This document shows, one piece after another, positions 35,249 to 44,478 of a stretch of DNA of 64,000 nucleotides. How positions within the stretch are numbered: position 1 is the stretch's first letter; each line of letters starts with the position of its first letter. This DNA comes from an uncultured Bacteroidia bacterium. GTDB lineage: Bacteria > Bacteroidota > Bacteroidia > Bacteroidales > UBA932. The notes under the pieces are model-generated. The model had not been told where the DNA came from, did not search any database, and saw only the letters and a program-made list of their open reading frames with translations. The translations under genes were made by a program, and so were the position numbers. The stretch lies in assembly GCA_902789395.1 (NCBI GenBank), contig CADANY010000016.1, forward strand, positions 1-64,000, given 5' to 3'.

Positions 35249-36211
35249 ATGATCGACAGAAGAGACTTTATGAAACAGCTGGCCGGAGCAGGCGCCCTTA
35301 TCGCGACCTCCCAGCTGCCGGTTTTTGCAGAAGACAAGCCGGAAGTTTTTCCCGAACGCGGACGATATGAGCGGCTGTCGCTCAACTACGGGGTCGTCAA
35401 TATCGGACTGGAAAAACCTTTTTCCATCCTTCATATTTCTGACTCTCATCTCACCGCCGCCTATGAGCATGAAAACGAGAAGAAGCAGAAGCTGCACACC
35501 AAGCGGACCCGGACTTTCGGCGGACGGCAGGAAGAAGCCCTGGCAGACGCCCTCGCATGGGCAAAGCAGCACGTCGATTTCGTCGTCCATACCGGAGACC
35601 TCATCGACTGGCAGAGCGAGGCGAACTTCCACCTCGTGCGGAAGTTTTTCGGCGATTCGTATATCGGATCCCTGGGCAACCATGAATTCAGCCCGGATAT
35701 GGGATACAGCGAACCGAAAGAAGAGCATACGGAAGCGTTCAAGGACAGGACGCGGGACCTTCTCCAGAGCGTCTACCCCTTTGATGTCCGGTTCCAGTCC
35801 CAGGTCGTAAACGGAGTCAATTTCATCACCCTCGACGATGTCTACGGCTATGTCACCAAGGAACAGGTCAAAAGATTCAAAAAGGAGGTCAAAAAAGGCT
35901 ATCCGATCGTTCTCTGCATGCATGTTCCTTTCTTTACGGACAATATCTGGCGCGCCAACGTACGCTTTTGGACGGACAAGGGTCCGATGGACTATGGTAC
36001 CCTCCCGGAAATCAAAGGAGCCTACAAACTGCAGCAGGAAGACAAGGTCACGAAAGATTTTATCGCCTATCTGAAGAAGGAGAAACTGCTCAAGTGCATC
36101 CTCGCCGGACACCTTCACTTTGACGTCCAGGACCAGTTCTCCCCCACCTGCCGGGAGTATGTCGTCGCAGGCGGATTCCTGTTCCATGGAGAAGAAATTC
36201 TGTTCGTTTGA
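35249..36211 (+). CDS. Calcineurin-like metallophosphoesterase with Tat-type signal
   Basis: 320 residues. The N terminus DRRDFMKQLAGAGALIA is a twin-arginine signal, so it is probably exported folded. The metal-binding motifs of the family are complete: ISDSHL, HTGDLIDW, LGNHEF, MHVPFF and AGHLHFD. The enzyme would cleave phosphomonoesters or diesters outside the cytoplasm. It lies 30 bases after the hydrolase gene and 1 base before the DUF3298 gene, so all three are probably one transcript. Confidence 0.87.
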   Translation: MIDRRDFMKQLAGAGALIATSQLPVFAEDKPEVFPERGRYERLSLNYGVVNIGLEKPFSILHISDSHLTAAYEHENEKKQKLHTKRTRTFGGRQEEALADALAWAKQHVDFVVHTGDLIDWQSEANFHLVRKFFGDSYIGSLGNHEFSPDMGYSEPKEEHTEAFKDRTRDLLQSVYPFDVRFQSQVVNGVNFITLDDVYGYVTKEQVKRFKKEVKKGYPIVLCMHVPFFTDNIWRANVRFWTDKGPMDYGTLPEIKGAYKLQQEDKVTKDFIAYLKKEKLLKCILAGHLHFDVQDQFSPTCREYVVAGGFLFHGEEILFV

Positions 36212-36212
36212 T

Positions 36213-37076
36213 ATGAATACCTTCAAATCTTTTATTCTGGCTGGGGCATGCACCCTTGCCCTGGCTGTGATCCCTTCCTGCGACAGCGCACGGCCCATCG
36301 AAACCGAAACCATCCAATTCTCGGATTCAACTGCCCATGCGTATGTAATCGTCATGTCGGAACTTCCGGCAGCCGTTAGCGGAAAGGCCGGAAAAATCCG
36401 GGAAACGCTGATCGGTGTCATGGACCGTCAGATGAGCGCCATCGCCCCGGGAGAAGACGGAAGACTGTTCCCCGCCTACCCGGGAGACCGGACAAAGACC
36501 GATGAACTCTTTACTTATTACAGGCAGCAGGTCATGCACGTTGTGGACAGTCTCTCAAGAAGGGACGCAGCGGACCGTCTGCAATACATCGAGAACCCGA
36601 CTGAATACGATTTCCCGGCCTGGGGTTATGAATTCAATCTTGAAAAAACAGCCGATACGGACCGATATGTCGTATTCTGTTCCCACAATTATCTCTACAT
36701 GGGCGGTGCCCACGGAGGGATTACGGGAGAAGGAGACCTGACCTTCTCCAAGAAAACCGGACAGCTCATTGACTCTTTCCTCAAACCGGACTGTGTCACG
36801 GACCTGCAGCCGCTACTGAAAAAAGGTTTGATCAGCTACTATTCGGAATTCGGCGGTGATCCCATGACGGAGAAAACTCTGATGGAACAACTCCAGATCG
36901 AAGGGGAAGAGATACCCCTTCCGGCATGGGCGCCCTTCCCCTCCGAGGATGGTCTCACATTTACGTACCAACAGTACGAAATTGCCAGCTATGCCGATGG
37001 AATGCCTTCTTTTACAATTCCTTACGAAGAAATCAAACCCTTCCTCAGCAAGGAGGCGGTAGAACTTCTTTTCTGA
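36213..37076 (+). CDS. Lipoprotein with DUF3298 (RsiV-like) domain
   Basis: 287 residues. A lipoprotein signal ends in LAVIPSC (lipid Cys near residue 21). The rest matches the DUF4163/DUF3298 pair, with YLYMGGAHG and the closing FTYQQYEIASYADG. In RsiV the same domain senses lysozyme, but that protein is an anti-sigma factor with a membrane helix; no such helix or sigma gene is present here, so only the fold is inferred. A terminator follows at 37095. Confidence 0.75.
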   Translation: MNTFKSFILAGACTLALAVIPSCDSARPIETETIQFSDSTAHAYVIVMSELPAAVSGKAGKIRETLIGVMDRQMSAIAPGEDGRLFPAYPGDRTKTDELFTYYRQQVMHVVDSLSRRDAADRLQYIENPTEYDFPAWGYEFNLEKTADTDRYVVFCSHNYLYMGGAHGGITGEGDLTFSKKTGQLIDSFLKPDCVTDLQPLLKKGLISYYSEFGGDPMTEKTLMEQLQIEGEEIPLPAWAPFPSEDGLTFTYQQYEIASYADGMPSFTIPYEEIKPFLSKEAVELLF

Positions 37077-37094
37077 TAGGAACAGGGATAACGC

Positions 37095-37132
37095 AACCGG
37101 CCGGGAGTCTGGGACTTCCGGCCGGTTTCCTT
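37095..37132 (+). terminator. Intrinsic terminator after the DUF3298 gene
   Basis: Perfect 10-bp stem AACCGGCCGG (37095-37104) / CCGGCCGGTT (37118-37127) followed by TTCCTTT. It ends next to the 3' end of the convergent tRNA-Leu. Confidence 0.8.
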
Positions 37133-37134
37133 TG

Positions 37135-37218
37135 TGCGCGAAATCAGAGTCGAACTGACACGCCCTTGCGGGCACTACCTCCTGAGAGTAGCGCGTCTAC
37201 CAATTTCGCCATTCGCGC
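37135..37218 (-). tRNA. tRNA-Leu (anticodon CAG)
   Basis: 84-base class II tRNA: acceptor GCGCGAA / TTCGCGC, anticodon stem CTACT/GGTAG with loop CTCAGGA (CAG), variable arm TGCCCGCAAGGGCG, and T arm GTCAGTTCGACTCTGAT. Discriminator A; CCA is not encoded. Confidence 0.97.
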
Positions 37219-37231
37219 TTTCAAGGGAATG

Positions 37232-37262
37232 CAAAATTACAACTTTTTTTTGAATCTCCAAA
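37232..37262 (-). promoter_or_regulatory. Consensus Bacteroidota promoter of tRNA-Leu
   Basis: On the minus strand: TTTG (plus 37259-37262), exactly 19 bases, TAATTTTG (plus 37232-37239), 13 bases before the mature tRNA. Confidence 0.8.
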
Positions 37263-37282
37263 AAATCGATAGGGAAAAGAAC

Positions 37283-38107
37283 CTAGAAAACAATTTCATG
37301 GTGGACGGGCGGTCCCCAGATGCCTCCGCTGAGGAGGATATCGGTCAGGGCACAGTCGATCTCAACCGTCAGATCTTCCAAATCCCCTGCCGTCCAGTCA
37401 TAACCGGATGCCGCCATATACTCCCCGAGGGCGAAACTGCGGCGTCCGCCGCCGAATGACTCAACCTCGATCCGCAGGGAATTATCAGTCTGGCGAGGTA
37501 GAAAGACCTGGTATTCCCGGACGAGATCCTGGAGCTTTCCGCCCGGCAGAGGGACAGAAATAGGCGGGGTATACGAAAAGTCCCCGGGAAAAGGTTCGCC
37601 CGGACACGCGAAGCCGCCGATTCTACCCCGTACCGTAAGCTGATAGGGCATCCGGTTGCCGAACGGACCGTCGATCCGAAGCGTCAGAAGGCAATAATCT
37701 TTCTGCGGAAGCACTTTGCAAAAAGCAGTCTCGCCGGAAGTATCAACCTCTCCGCTCCACCAGGTCAAGGGCGGAGAATCGTAGCCGGCAGGAATCAGCA
37801 CCCCTCCGTCAAATAACCCCTCGTCGCCGGCTACGACCCATACCCTGACCCGTTTGTCGGGAACCACAATCTGAAAGAAACCGGAGCAATCCTCCTCATC
37901 CAACCATCCGGTATAGTCTGTCCGCTCTCCTTCGACCCGCAGCAGGACAGGATAGTCCTCGTCCCGGACTTTTTCCCGTACAGCCGTCAGATCCAGGCAG
38001 AGCGCGCAGGGACATCCGCTCCGGTCCTCCTTGACACTGCAGGAGAGCGTCAGGACCGAAACTACAAGCAGCGGTATGATCCTTTCAGAACACATATACG
38101 AGGCCAA
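37283..38107 (-). CDS. Mfa2/FimB-like fimbrial-type lipoprotein
   Basis: 274 residues. A lipoprotein signal ends in SVLTLSC, followed by the family-typical acidic/Cys stretch KEDRSGCPCAL. The rest is two beta-sandwich-like domains, as in the Mfa2/FimB anchors and minor pilins of Bacteroidales. It overlaps the DUF3575 gene by 23 bases, an arrangement common in such loci. No major pilin gene is in the window. ATG at 38107 or 38095 could be used; the latter gives a more compact signal peptide. Confidence 0.68.
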   Translation of the reverse strand: MASYMCSERIIPLLVVSVLTLSCSVKEDRSGCPCALCLDLTAVREKVRDEDYPVLLRVEGERTDYTGWLDEEDCSGFFQIVVPDKRVRVWVVAGDEGLFDGGVLIPAGYDSPPLTWWSGEVDTSGETAFCKVLPQKDYCLLTLRIDGPFGNRMPYQLTVRGRIGGFACPGEPFPGDFSYTPPISVPLPGGKLQDLVREYQVFLPRQTDNSLRIEVESFGGGRRSFALGEYMAASGYDWTAGDLEDLTVEIDCALTDILLSGGIWGPPVHHEIVF

Positions 38108-38645
38108 GGATCACATCATTGGGAAGAAAAAACATCTTCTCCCCCGAATCAGTTGTCAGGCCGCATACCGGACAGGCATAGACGGTATAGCGGTCATACC
38201 CGCCCCAGAATCCCAGCCCAAAGTCCAAGTTCAGGTGCGGATGGAGCATATAGGAGTACCCGGCCGATAGCCCCGCGCCATAACGGTCCCCCTCCCTCGT
38301 TTCGGGAGAGACGATGCCGCCGCGGTTGTATTCCTGGTACTGAAGACTGCCGGAAAGCCACCACCCCGAATAAACGTTCCACGGCCAGTACCGCACTCCC
38401 GCCCTGTATAGTTGCTGCCGGGCGGAAAGCGGATCGGGGGTTTCCGCCTTGAAAAGGAAGGGATTGTACTTGATTCCCGCGTGGATACTCCAACGCCGGG
38501 CGATGGCTGCAGAGGCAGTCAGGTTCATCGTGCCGAACCCGGCATAATCCGCAACATTGGTTTCAACGCTGTAGTTCTGGGCATTCCCAGGCAGCAGGAA
38601 GGCCAGCATGGCGGCCAGACACATGATCGCTTTTTTCATAGTCAA
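38085..38645 (-). CDS. DUF3575 outer membrane barrel-like protein
   Basis: 186 residues with a signal peptide (KKAIMCLAAMLAFLLPGNA) and alternating strands of a small beta-barrel (WWLSGSLQYQEYN, GAGLSAGYSYML, LNLDFGLGFWGGYDRY), ending in VYVF. It matches the DUF3575 family often encoded with fimbrial genes in Bacteroidales. It overlaps the metalloprotease stop by 4 bases and the Mfa2-like start by 23, so the three genes are tightly coupled. Confidence 0.75.
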   Translation of the reverse strand: MTMKKAIMCLAAMLAFLLPGNAQNYSVETNVADYAGFGTMNLTASAAIARRWSIHAGIKYNPFLFKAETPDPLSARQQLYRAGVRYWPWNVYSGWWLSGSLQYQEYNRGGIVSPETREGDRYGAGLSAGYSYMLHPHLNLDFGLGFWGGYDRYTVYACPVCGLTTDSGEKMFFLPNDVILGLVYVF

Positions 38646-40216
38646 TGATCTGAATATCTTTCAAATACCTGATCGATAACGCTTTGGTATGCCGGATAAA
38701 GGGAGCAGAGCTTATCCCTGAACTTCTCCCGGTCATCAACCGCTGACGTCAACGCCCTGAAAATCTGGGAGCGGCCCAGTCCGCGCTCGTCCAGATACCG
38801 CAGAATCTGCGGACGGAACCAGAAGGAACTGCCGAAAGTCGGCGTAACCCCGCCATAGCGTTCTCCATACATTTTCGCCTGGTTGTAATAGGCCCACATC
38901 TCCCCGACCTCACAGCAACCCGCTTCCGGTTCCGTGCCGGTTCCGTAGCTTTCTCCTCCCGAGAGGACAAAAGATGAAATGATATAGGATATATATTTAT
39001 CCCAATAGGCATTCCCGACCTGCATATAGTGGCTGGCATGGGACATCTCATGGGTAACGGCCTGATAGATATCCGCATACTCCACGGCATCCTTCGTCCC
39101 GACCGTGATATCGGGAACAAACTGCTTGACAATCTTGGCCCCCCCTCCGAGGTATTTCGACAGCAGTTTGTTGTCCAGTACGGCCCCGTGCCGGAGCATG
39201 CAGGTACTGCTGGAGGAGAGATGCGGGAAGATCCAGAAACGCAGGTCTTTGGGCGGTGCCTTGATGTCCATGTCATCTTCCGTGCACCGCTCATAGTATT
39301 CATAAGCGGCATTATTGACGGCACAGCGGCGGAAAAGGGCGCCGTCCGAAGCGGATGTAACGTGGAGATCGACTCCCTCCGGTCCATTCTTTCCGAGTGT
39401 CGAAACCGAGGCCGGGACAAGGATCATATTGATTCCGATGCCGAACCCTTTTTCGTTCTTGAAAACAAGCCGGTAACGGGGATTGGTCGTAAACGAAGCC
39501 GGTATTTCATAGTAGCCGTCCCTGTCAGTATAGGCAGAAGAAAATTTGACAAAGGTATTGCAGGATACCTTGACGCCGGCGACCCCGAAAGGTTTGCCTC
39601 CATTCGCTTCGGGATCCTCGATCGTAATCCGCCCCGAAGGAGCAAAACTCTCTCCACGGACCGGAGGAGAAAGAAGGTCCGAATGGCCGGTCAGTCGATA
39701 AGATTCACGCTCAACCGCTTGCCAATCAATATCTTCCAATTCTCGCGTCGGCGTGGCATGCTCGGCGATATAACATTGGTCGAGCAGTTCACAGCGGATT
39801 CCTTCCGGGAGCGAAAAGCCAGCCGGAACGACCGTATACTGCCAGGTAATCCGGTCGTCTCCGACTTCCGGATCCTGATAATAATCGCCCTCCCGGACAA
39901 TTTGGTAATCCAGCGGATGGTCGAAAAGCTGGAGTCCGAGACGGACCAGTTCCTCATATTGTTCATGGGTCGGAAGGACCCGGACATACAGGTCCGTCGG
40001 CGTGATATCGACCCGCTGCGCCCGGGTCGGGTACAGGGATTCCAGGGCACGGGTGATGTTCTTGACGGCATAGGGATCTTCCATCCGTTCGCCGAGTTCA
40101 ATCATGCCGTGATAGACCGCTCCTTCCGTCCCCGGTGTTTCTGTAGAGAAGCCATCTTGGTTGCAAGAGACGGGAAGAAGCATCAGCAGCCATAGCAGAA
40201 ATTGTCGGTGTTTCAT
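38642..40216 (-). CDS. Lipoprotein zinc metallopeptidase (HExxH), with carboxypeptidase-like beta domain
   Basis: 524 residues. A lipoprotein signal ends in MLLPVSC. A central segment (GVAGVKVSC ... YTDRDGYYEIPASF) resembles a carboxypeptidase-regulatory beta domain. The catalytic motif VTHEMSHASHYMQ is HExxH, and a downstream Glu in CCEVGEMWAYY would be the third ligand of a gluzincin. No known family name is assigned with certainty. As first gene of the operon with the DUF3575 and Mfa2-like genes it may process surface proteins (inference). The frame is open to 40237; MKHRQFLL is the likely start. Confidence 0.7.
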   Translation of the reverse strand: MKHRQFLLWLLMLLPVSCNQDGFSTETPGTEGAVYHGMIELGERMEDPYAVKNITRALESLYPTRAQRVDITPTDLYVRVLPTHEQYEELVRLGLQLFDHPLDYQIVREGDYYQDPEVGDDRITWQYTVVPAGFSLPEGIRCELLDQCYIAEHATPTRELEDIDWQAVERESYRLTGHSDLLSPPVRGESFAPSGRITIEDPEANGGKPFGVAGVKVSCNTFVKFSSAYTDRDGYYEIPASFTTNPRYRLVFKNEKGFGIGINMILVPASVSTLGKNGPEGVDLHVTSASDGALFRRCAVNNAAYEYYERCTEDDMDIKAPPKDLRFWIFPHLSSSSTCMLRHGAVLDNKLLSKYLGGGAKIVKQFVPDITVGTKDAVEYADIYQAVTHEMSHASHYMQVGNAYWDKYISYIISSFVLSGGESYGTGTEPEAGCCEVGEMWAYYNQAKMYGERYGGVTPTFGSSFWFRPQILRYLDERGLGRSQIFRALTSAVDDREKFRDKLCSLYPAYQSVIDQVFERYSDH

Positions 40217-40298
40217 AGTCTGTTCTTTTTGCCGCAAATCTAAAGAAGGATATCCGTTTTCAGAAAAAACAAACGTTTAATTGCAAAAATCGGCAAGT

Positions 40299-40330
40299 CT
40301 TGCAGATACAAGGCCGATTTATTATCTTTG
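40299..40330 (+). promoter_or_regulatory. Promoter of the histidine phosphatase gene
   Basis: CTTG (40299-40302), 20 bases, TATCTTTG (40323-40330), 22 bases before the ATG at 40353. Confidence 0.5.
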
Positions 40331-40352
40331 TCAGTCCTCAAAAATGTGAAAA

Positions 40353-41651
40353 ATGAAGATTTCCCTCCCCTCCCTTCTGTGCGTTGCAGCCCTCTTTTTG
40401 TTCGCGCAACTCACTCATGCCCAGATGGATACAGATAAGTACGACGAAGATCCGGACTGGGGCACAAGCGTTTATCACCCATATATCTTCCGGGAAGAGC
40501 TGGACACAAAGGCTCCCAAGGGGTTCAAGCCCTTCTATATCAGCCACTACGGGCGGCATGGATCCCGCCGTCAGACTGCCTCAAATTGCAAAAACGCTTA
40601 TGAGATTATGACAAAGGCTGACCAGGCCGGGATCTTGACACCGGAAGGGAGAGCCCTCTACAAGGATATCGCGACCCTCTATCAGTACCACGAAGGGATG
40701 ATGGGTGAACTGGCCCCGCGGGGCGCCCGTGAGCACCGGATGCTCGCCCGCCGGATGCGGGAACGCTTCCCCGCCGTTTTCAGGAATAAAAAACGCTCCG
40801 ATGTTTTCTGCCAGTCGAGTACGGTTCCGAGGTGTCTTGTCAGTATGGCCAACTTTACGTCCAGTCTCCAACATGAGGTTCCCCGTCTCAACTTCGATTA
40901 TATAACCGGAGAAAAATACATGGACCTTCTCGCGCATGATTTCTATAAATCTTCGGAGATCTTCGCGTCCGACAACCGCCTGTTCGACTCCCTAACCCGG
41001 GCGAACGTCAATCCCGAAAGGATCATGCAGACCTTTTTCATCGATGACAAAGCCCGCGTCGGAGCCATCGTTACCGATACCGTCAAACTGCTGAAGGGAT
41101 TCTACACGACCGGTGCCGTATGCGGATGCGTCGAGGAGCTCGGGATCAATCTTTATAAGACCTATTTCACGAAAGATGAAATCGTCCCGCTGGCTATCGC
41201 CTATAACAACCGGATTTTCGGGAACTACGGCCACTCGACTGAATTCGGGGACCGGTGCAGCTGGGCTGCGAAATGGCTTCTGGAAGACATCCTGAACCGG
41301 GCGGACAAGGCGATGGAACCGGGCAGTACCCTTGCCGCAGACCTGAGGTTCGGGCACGATACGGGGATCATGCCCCTCGCCGCCCTGATCCGGCTCGAAG
41401 GCTTTGACCGGCAGGTCCCCCGGGCTGAGGCGCACAAGTATTTCGATACGGCTGTCATGATGACGATGGCGACCAACATTCAGCTGGTCTTCTACCGGAA
41501 TCGCAACGGTTTGATTCTCGTCAAAATCCTCTATAACGAAAAGGAGACCCTCATACCGGAACTGTCCGCGTATGATGGTCCCTATTATAAGTGGAGCGAT
41601 GTCCGAGCCTATTTCGCGAAACTCTGCGCGGACAAATCGGATCCGGTCTAG
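40353..41651 (+). CDS. Secreted histidine phosphatase, MINPP/phytase-like
   Basis: 432 residues with a signal peptide (about 1-21). Clade-2 histidine phosphatase: the N-terminal SHYGRHGSRR holds the catalytic RHGxR, and FGHDTGIMPL holds the HD proton donor. This arrangement (HD rather than HAE) is found in both bacterial phytases and MINPP relatives; a Bacteroides MINPP that degrades inositol hexakisphosphate is known. The phosphate ester actually used here is not shown. The stop shares CTAG with the convergent deoC. Confidence 0.82.
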   Translation: MKISLPSLLCVAALFLFAQLTHAQMDTDKYDEDPDWGTSVYHPYIFREELDTKAPKGFKPFYISHYGRHGSRRQTASNCKNAYEIMTKADQAGILTPEGRALYKDIATLYQYHEGMMGELAPRGAREHRMLARRMRERFPAVFRNKKRSDVFCQSSTVPRCLVSMANFTSSLQHEVPRLNFDYITGEKYMDLLAHDFYKSSEIFASDNRLFDSLTRANVNPERIMQTFFIDDKARVGAIVTDTVKLLKGFYTTGAVCGCVEELGINLYKTYFTKDEIVPLAIAYNNRIFGNYGHSTEFGDRCSWAAKWLLEDILNRADKAMEPGSTLAADLRFGHDTGIMPLAALIRLEGFDRQVPRAEAHKYFDTAVMMTMATNIQLVFYRNRNGLILVKILYNEKETLIPELSAYDGPYYKWSDVRAYFAKLCADKSDPV

Positions 41652-42535
41652 AAGTACGAAACCGTCTTCTGCTCAACGGCAGAGAGAAGCTGATTGGCAA
41701 GGCGGCTTACACCGAACCGGAACAGATCCTTGCAAAGCCAATCCTTACCCAGAATCGAAGCTACGATTGAATAGTAGCATACTGCATCCATAGCGGAAGA
41801 GATGCCGCCTGCGGCCTTGAAACCGACCTTCCGGCCCGTCTTCTCGAAGAAGACCTTGATGCACTCGCACATGATTACAGCCGCCGTCGGGGTCGCATTG
41901 ACCTCGACCTTGCCGGTTGAAGTCTTAATGAAATCCGCTCCGTTTTCCATCGCAAGGAAAGACGCCTCGGCGATATTCTCAGGCGTAACGAGCAGTCCGG
42001 TCTCAATAATGACTTTCAGGACAACCTTACGCGTTCCGGCTACCCGGTCGATACACGCACGGGATGCCGCGATCTCACGGCCGGCCGTCTCCAGATCTCC
42101 GGCGAGGAAAGAATTGAGAGCAAGCACGATGTCAATCTCATCCGCACCGTCGAGCACCGCTTTCTCGATCTCGAGCAACTTGACGTCCAGGAAACTTTGC
42201 GAGGTCGGGAAACACCCGGCAACCGTCGTAATATGAACCTCCGGATAATGCCGGTGCTCTTTGAGGACGGCCGCGAAATTGGGATAGACGCAAACCGAAG
42301 CGGGCAACGGGAAATCGGGATAATCGACCTTGAAGGCATTAACCTTGTCCATCAGTTTCGCAACGGACGCGGGCGTATCGGTCGTCTTGAGGGTTGTCAG
42401 GTCCATAATGGCAAAGCACTCCTTGTAGATTGCCTCGGAGGCGACACTCTCCAGGTTGGCGGCGATAACTTCGAGCCGGCGTGCAATCGAATCTTTGTCC
42501 GGAACGTATCCGTACTTGTTAGATAATTCTGTCAT
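41648..42535 (-). CDS. deoC: Deoxyribose-phosphate aldolase
   Basis: 295 residues; cleaves 2-deoxyribose-5-phosphate to glyceraldehyde-3-phosphate and acetaldehyde in nucleoside breakdown. The Schiff-base Lys lies in GADFIKTSTGK, with KVIIETGLL before it and the second Lys/Gly segment GFKAAGGISS after it. The N-terminal 60 residues extend beyond the short DeoC type, as is usual in Bacteroidota. It is the last gene of the ftsY-pheT operon, 13 bases after the radical SAM gene. Confidence 0.94.
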   Translation of the reverse strand: MTELSNKYGYVPDKDSIARRLEVIAANLESVASEAIYKECFAIMDLTTLKTTDTPASVAKLMDKVNAFKVDYPDFPLPASVCVYPNFAAVLKEHRHYPEVHITTVAGCFPTSQSFLDVKLLEIEKAVLDGADEIDIVLALNSFLAGDLETAGREIAASRACIDRVAGTRKVVLKVIIETGLLVTPENIAEASFLAMENGADFIKTSTGKVEVNATPTAAVIMCECIKVFFEKTGRKVGFKAAGGISSAMDAVCYYSIVASILGKDWLCKDLFRFGVSRLANQLLSAVEQKTVSYF

Positions 42536-42548
42536 ATCCTGTTAATTA

Positions 42549-43298
42549 TTATCCTTTTATCTGAATATTGAATCCTTCTTCTATCAGCGGAAGGACGAGC
42601 TCCCTCATCTGTTCCGCCGTATATTTCTGCAGTCCCTGCGCCGGCGTTTCCCGGTCGATCGTATAGACCATGACCTCCCGAGGCCGCAGGCTACGGACGA
42701 TATCCATCCATTCCCCTACCGTATCGGCCGAGTCAAAATCCGGACTCCGGAGAAACATCGTCTGGAGGACAAAATCGCCTTTGAACTTTTCCATGTTCCG
42801 AATCACGGCATCGGTGGAATAACGTCCCTGGGGACGGTTGATTTTCTTAGCATCTGCCGTCGTGACGGCATCAAGCTTCAGAATCGGGTTATCGACCTTC
42901 CTAAGCGCATCGAAGACCTCTTTCCGGCCAAGCCGGGTTGCATTGGTAAGGACCGATACCTTCACCGACGGATAATACAGATCCCTCAGCCGGATCACAT
43001 CGCCGACCATCTGCGGGAAATCCGGATTGAGCGTCGGTTCTCCGTCCCCGCTGAAGGTAATAGAATCGATCGGTGTCCCTTCTTCCAGGGATTCGGTCAG
43101 CTTAGCCGCAAGCGCTTCACGGAGCTCCGCTGCAACGGGGAGCCGGGTATCGCCGCGACCGTCCTTATTCCATCCGCACTCGCAGTAGATGCAGTCGAAA
43201 TTACAGATTTTCCCTTTTTCCGGCAGCACATTGATCCCGAGGGACGACCCGAGCCGCCTCGAAAAAATAGGGCCGAAAACCAATTCTTCACGCATCAT
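42549..43298 (-). CDS. Radical SAM protein
   Basis: 249 residues. The iron-sulphur site is CNFDCIYCECGW (CxxxCxxC), followed by the SAM-binding FSGDGEPTLNPDF. The N terminus FGPIFSRRLGSSLGINVLP is characteristic of the small radical SAM proteins related to TYW1/wyosine-type and MoaA-like enzymes that are often annotated only by fold. The reaction is unknown. It sits 3 bases after the amidohydrolase gene, inside the ftsY-pheT operon. Confidence 0.85.
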   Translation of the reverse strand: MMREELVFGPIFSRRLGSSLGINVLPEKGKICNFDCIYCECGWNKDGRGDTRLPVAAELREALAAKLTESLEEGTPIDSITFSGDGEPTLNPDFPQMVGDVIRLRDLYYPSVKVSVLTNATRLGRKEVFDALRKVDNPILKLDAVTTADAKKINRPQGRYSTDAVIRNMEKFKGDFVLQTMFLRSPDFDSADTVGEWMDIVRSLRPREVMVYTIDRETPAQGLQKYTAEQMRELVLPLIEEGFNIQIKG

Positions 43299-43301
43299 GG
43301 C

Positions 43302-44477
43302 TTAAACGATTCTATGGGAGCAGCTGGCGGAACTCAACGATCCGGAAGGCCCCAGATGATCAATGAAAACGAGACCGGGACGCTTCCCTCTTTCCAGCGT
43401 TCCCAATTCTTTACGGCCGAGAAAATCAGCCCCGTTCCGGCAAGCCCATATCAGGAGTTCTCCCAGGGAAAGGCCCTCGAAATTCTCCTGCAGGCAGAAG
43501 ATCTCTTTTACGATATCAAGGTCCTCATTGCTTGAGAGCGAGTCGGTTCCTATGCAGAGAGAAAGGCCGTTACGGCGCATCAGCGGTACCGGGGGAAGGG
43601 CATTGTGGATATAAATGTTCGAGAGCGGACAAAGCGCGATATAGGGATGCTCCATCACGGCCTTGACCGCATCGATCCCTTCCTGGTCCATGCAGACTTC
43701 ATGGACGAGAAGGATGTGCTCTTTCAGGGGAGCAGGGGCGGCTTTCAGCAACCGGTCAATGAAATAAAGCAGCGAGGACTTCCCCGTTACCGGCGGGACG
43801 CTCATCCCGGCAGCCCTTCGGTTCTCCCACATCCGGCCGCTTCCCGTCTTAAGCATCTCCTCTTCCTCCGGGGTCTCCTCACTGTGGAAAGAAAGGTATC
43901 CGCTTTTAAGGCCCGCCGCCGAAGCGGCCGTCAGCAGTTCCGGGCTCATCGTGTAGCATGCGTGCGGGGTCGGAGCCGCATCAAGGCCATACCCCTGCGC
44001 CTTTTCCTGCAGGGAAGTGACTCCCTCCATGACGCCGGCGCAGTCCTCCGGCTCAGTTCCGAAGACCTCCAGGAAGGTCCGTGTATACATCGGGTGGGCC
44101 GCCTTGACGGCAAAGGAATCGTCACAGTTGCTGATATCCGCCATCGCAGATACGCCCCTTTCCCACATCAGGTCCATCGCCTCTTTCAGGCACCGGACCT
44201 TCTCATCACGGGAGCGGGTATCCCGAAGAGCGTTGATCTGGTCGATAAAACCGGCCATCCCCGTCCCCTTCCGGAAAAGCCCCTTCATATAGGAAAGCTC
44301 CACATGGCAATGGGCATTAACAAAACCGGGGACGAGCGCCCCTCTCATCAGCTCCTCTCCTTCTCTGCAGGGGCCGGTACCAAGGATCGTCCCGTTATCA
44401 TCCAATTCCACGAAAGCATTCCTCAAAGGCCTTTCCTCCTCCAAGGTATAAAGATACTCTGCGGCAAATCTTTTCAT
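43302..44477 (-). CDS. Amidohydrolase/deaminase-family protein
   Basis: 391 residues of the metal-dependent amidohydrolase (TIM-barrel) superfamily: VNAHCHVELSYMKG carries the HxH ligands, LSFHSEETPEEEE and LVHEV the later His residues, and CIGTDSLSSNEDLD the catalytic Asp. This layout is typical of deaminases such as those acting on cytosine, guanine or aminodeoxyfutalosine; I cannot choose a substrate. The frame extends to 44570; MKRFAAEYLYTLEEE, one base after the DUF4296 gene, is the sensible start. Confidence 0.8.
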   Translation of the reverse strand: MKRFAAEYLYTLEEERPLRNAFVELDDNGTILGTGPCREGEELMRGALVPGFVNAHCHVELSYMKGLFRKGTGMAGFIDQINALRDTRSRDEKVRCLKEAMDLMWERGVSAMADISNCDDSFAVKAAHPMYTRTFLEVFGTEPEDCAGVMEGVTSLQEKAQGYGLDAAPTPHACYTMSPELLTAASAAGLKSGYLSFHSEETPEEEEMLKTGSGRMWENRRAAGMSVPPVTGKSSLLYFIDRLLKAAPAPLKEHILLVHEVCMDQEGIDAVKAVMEHPYIALCPLSNIYIHNALPPVPLMRRNGLSLCIGTDSLSSNEDLDIVKEIFCLQENFEGLSLGELLIWACRNGADFLGRKELGTLERGKRPGLVFIDHLGPSGSLSSASCSHRIV

Positions 44478-44478
44478 A

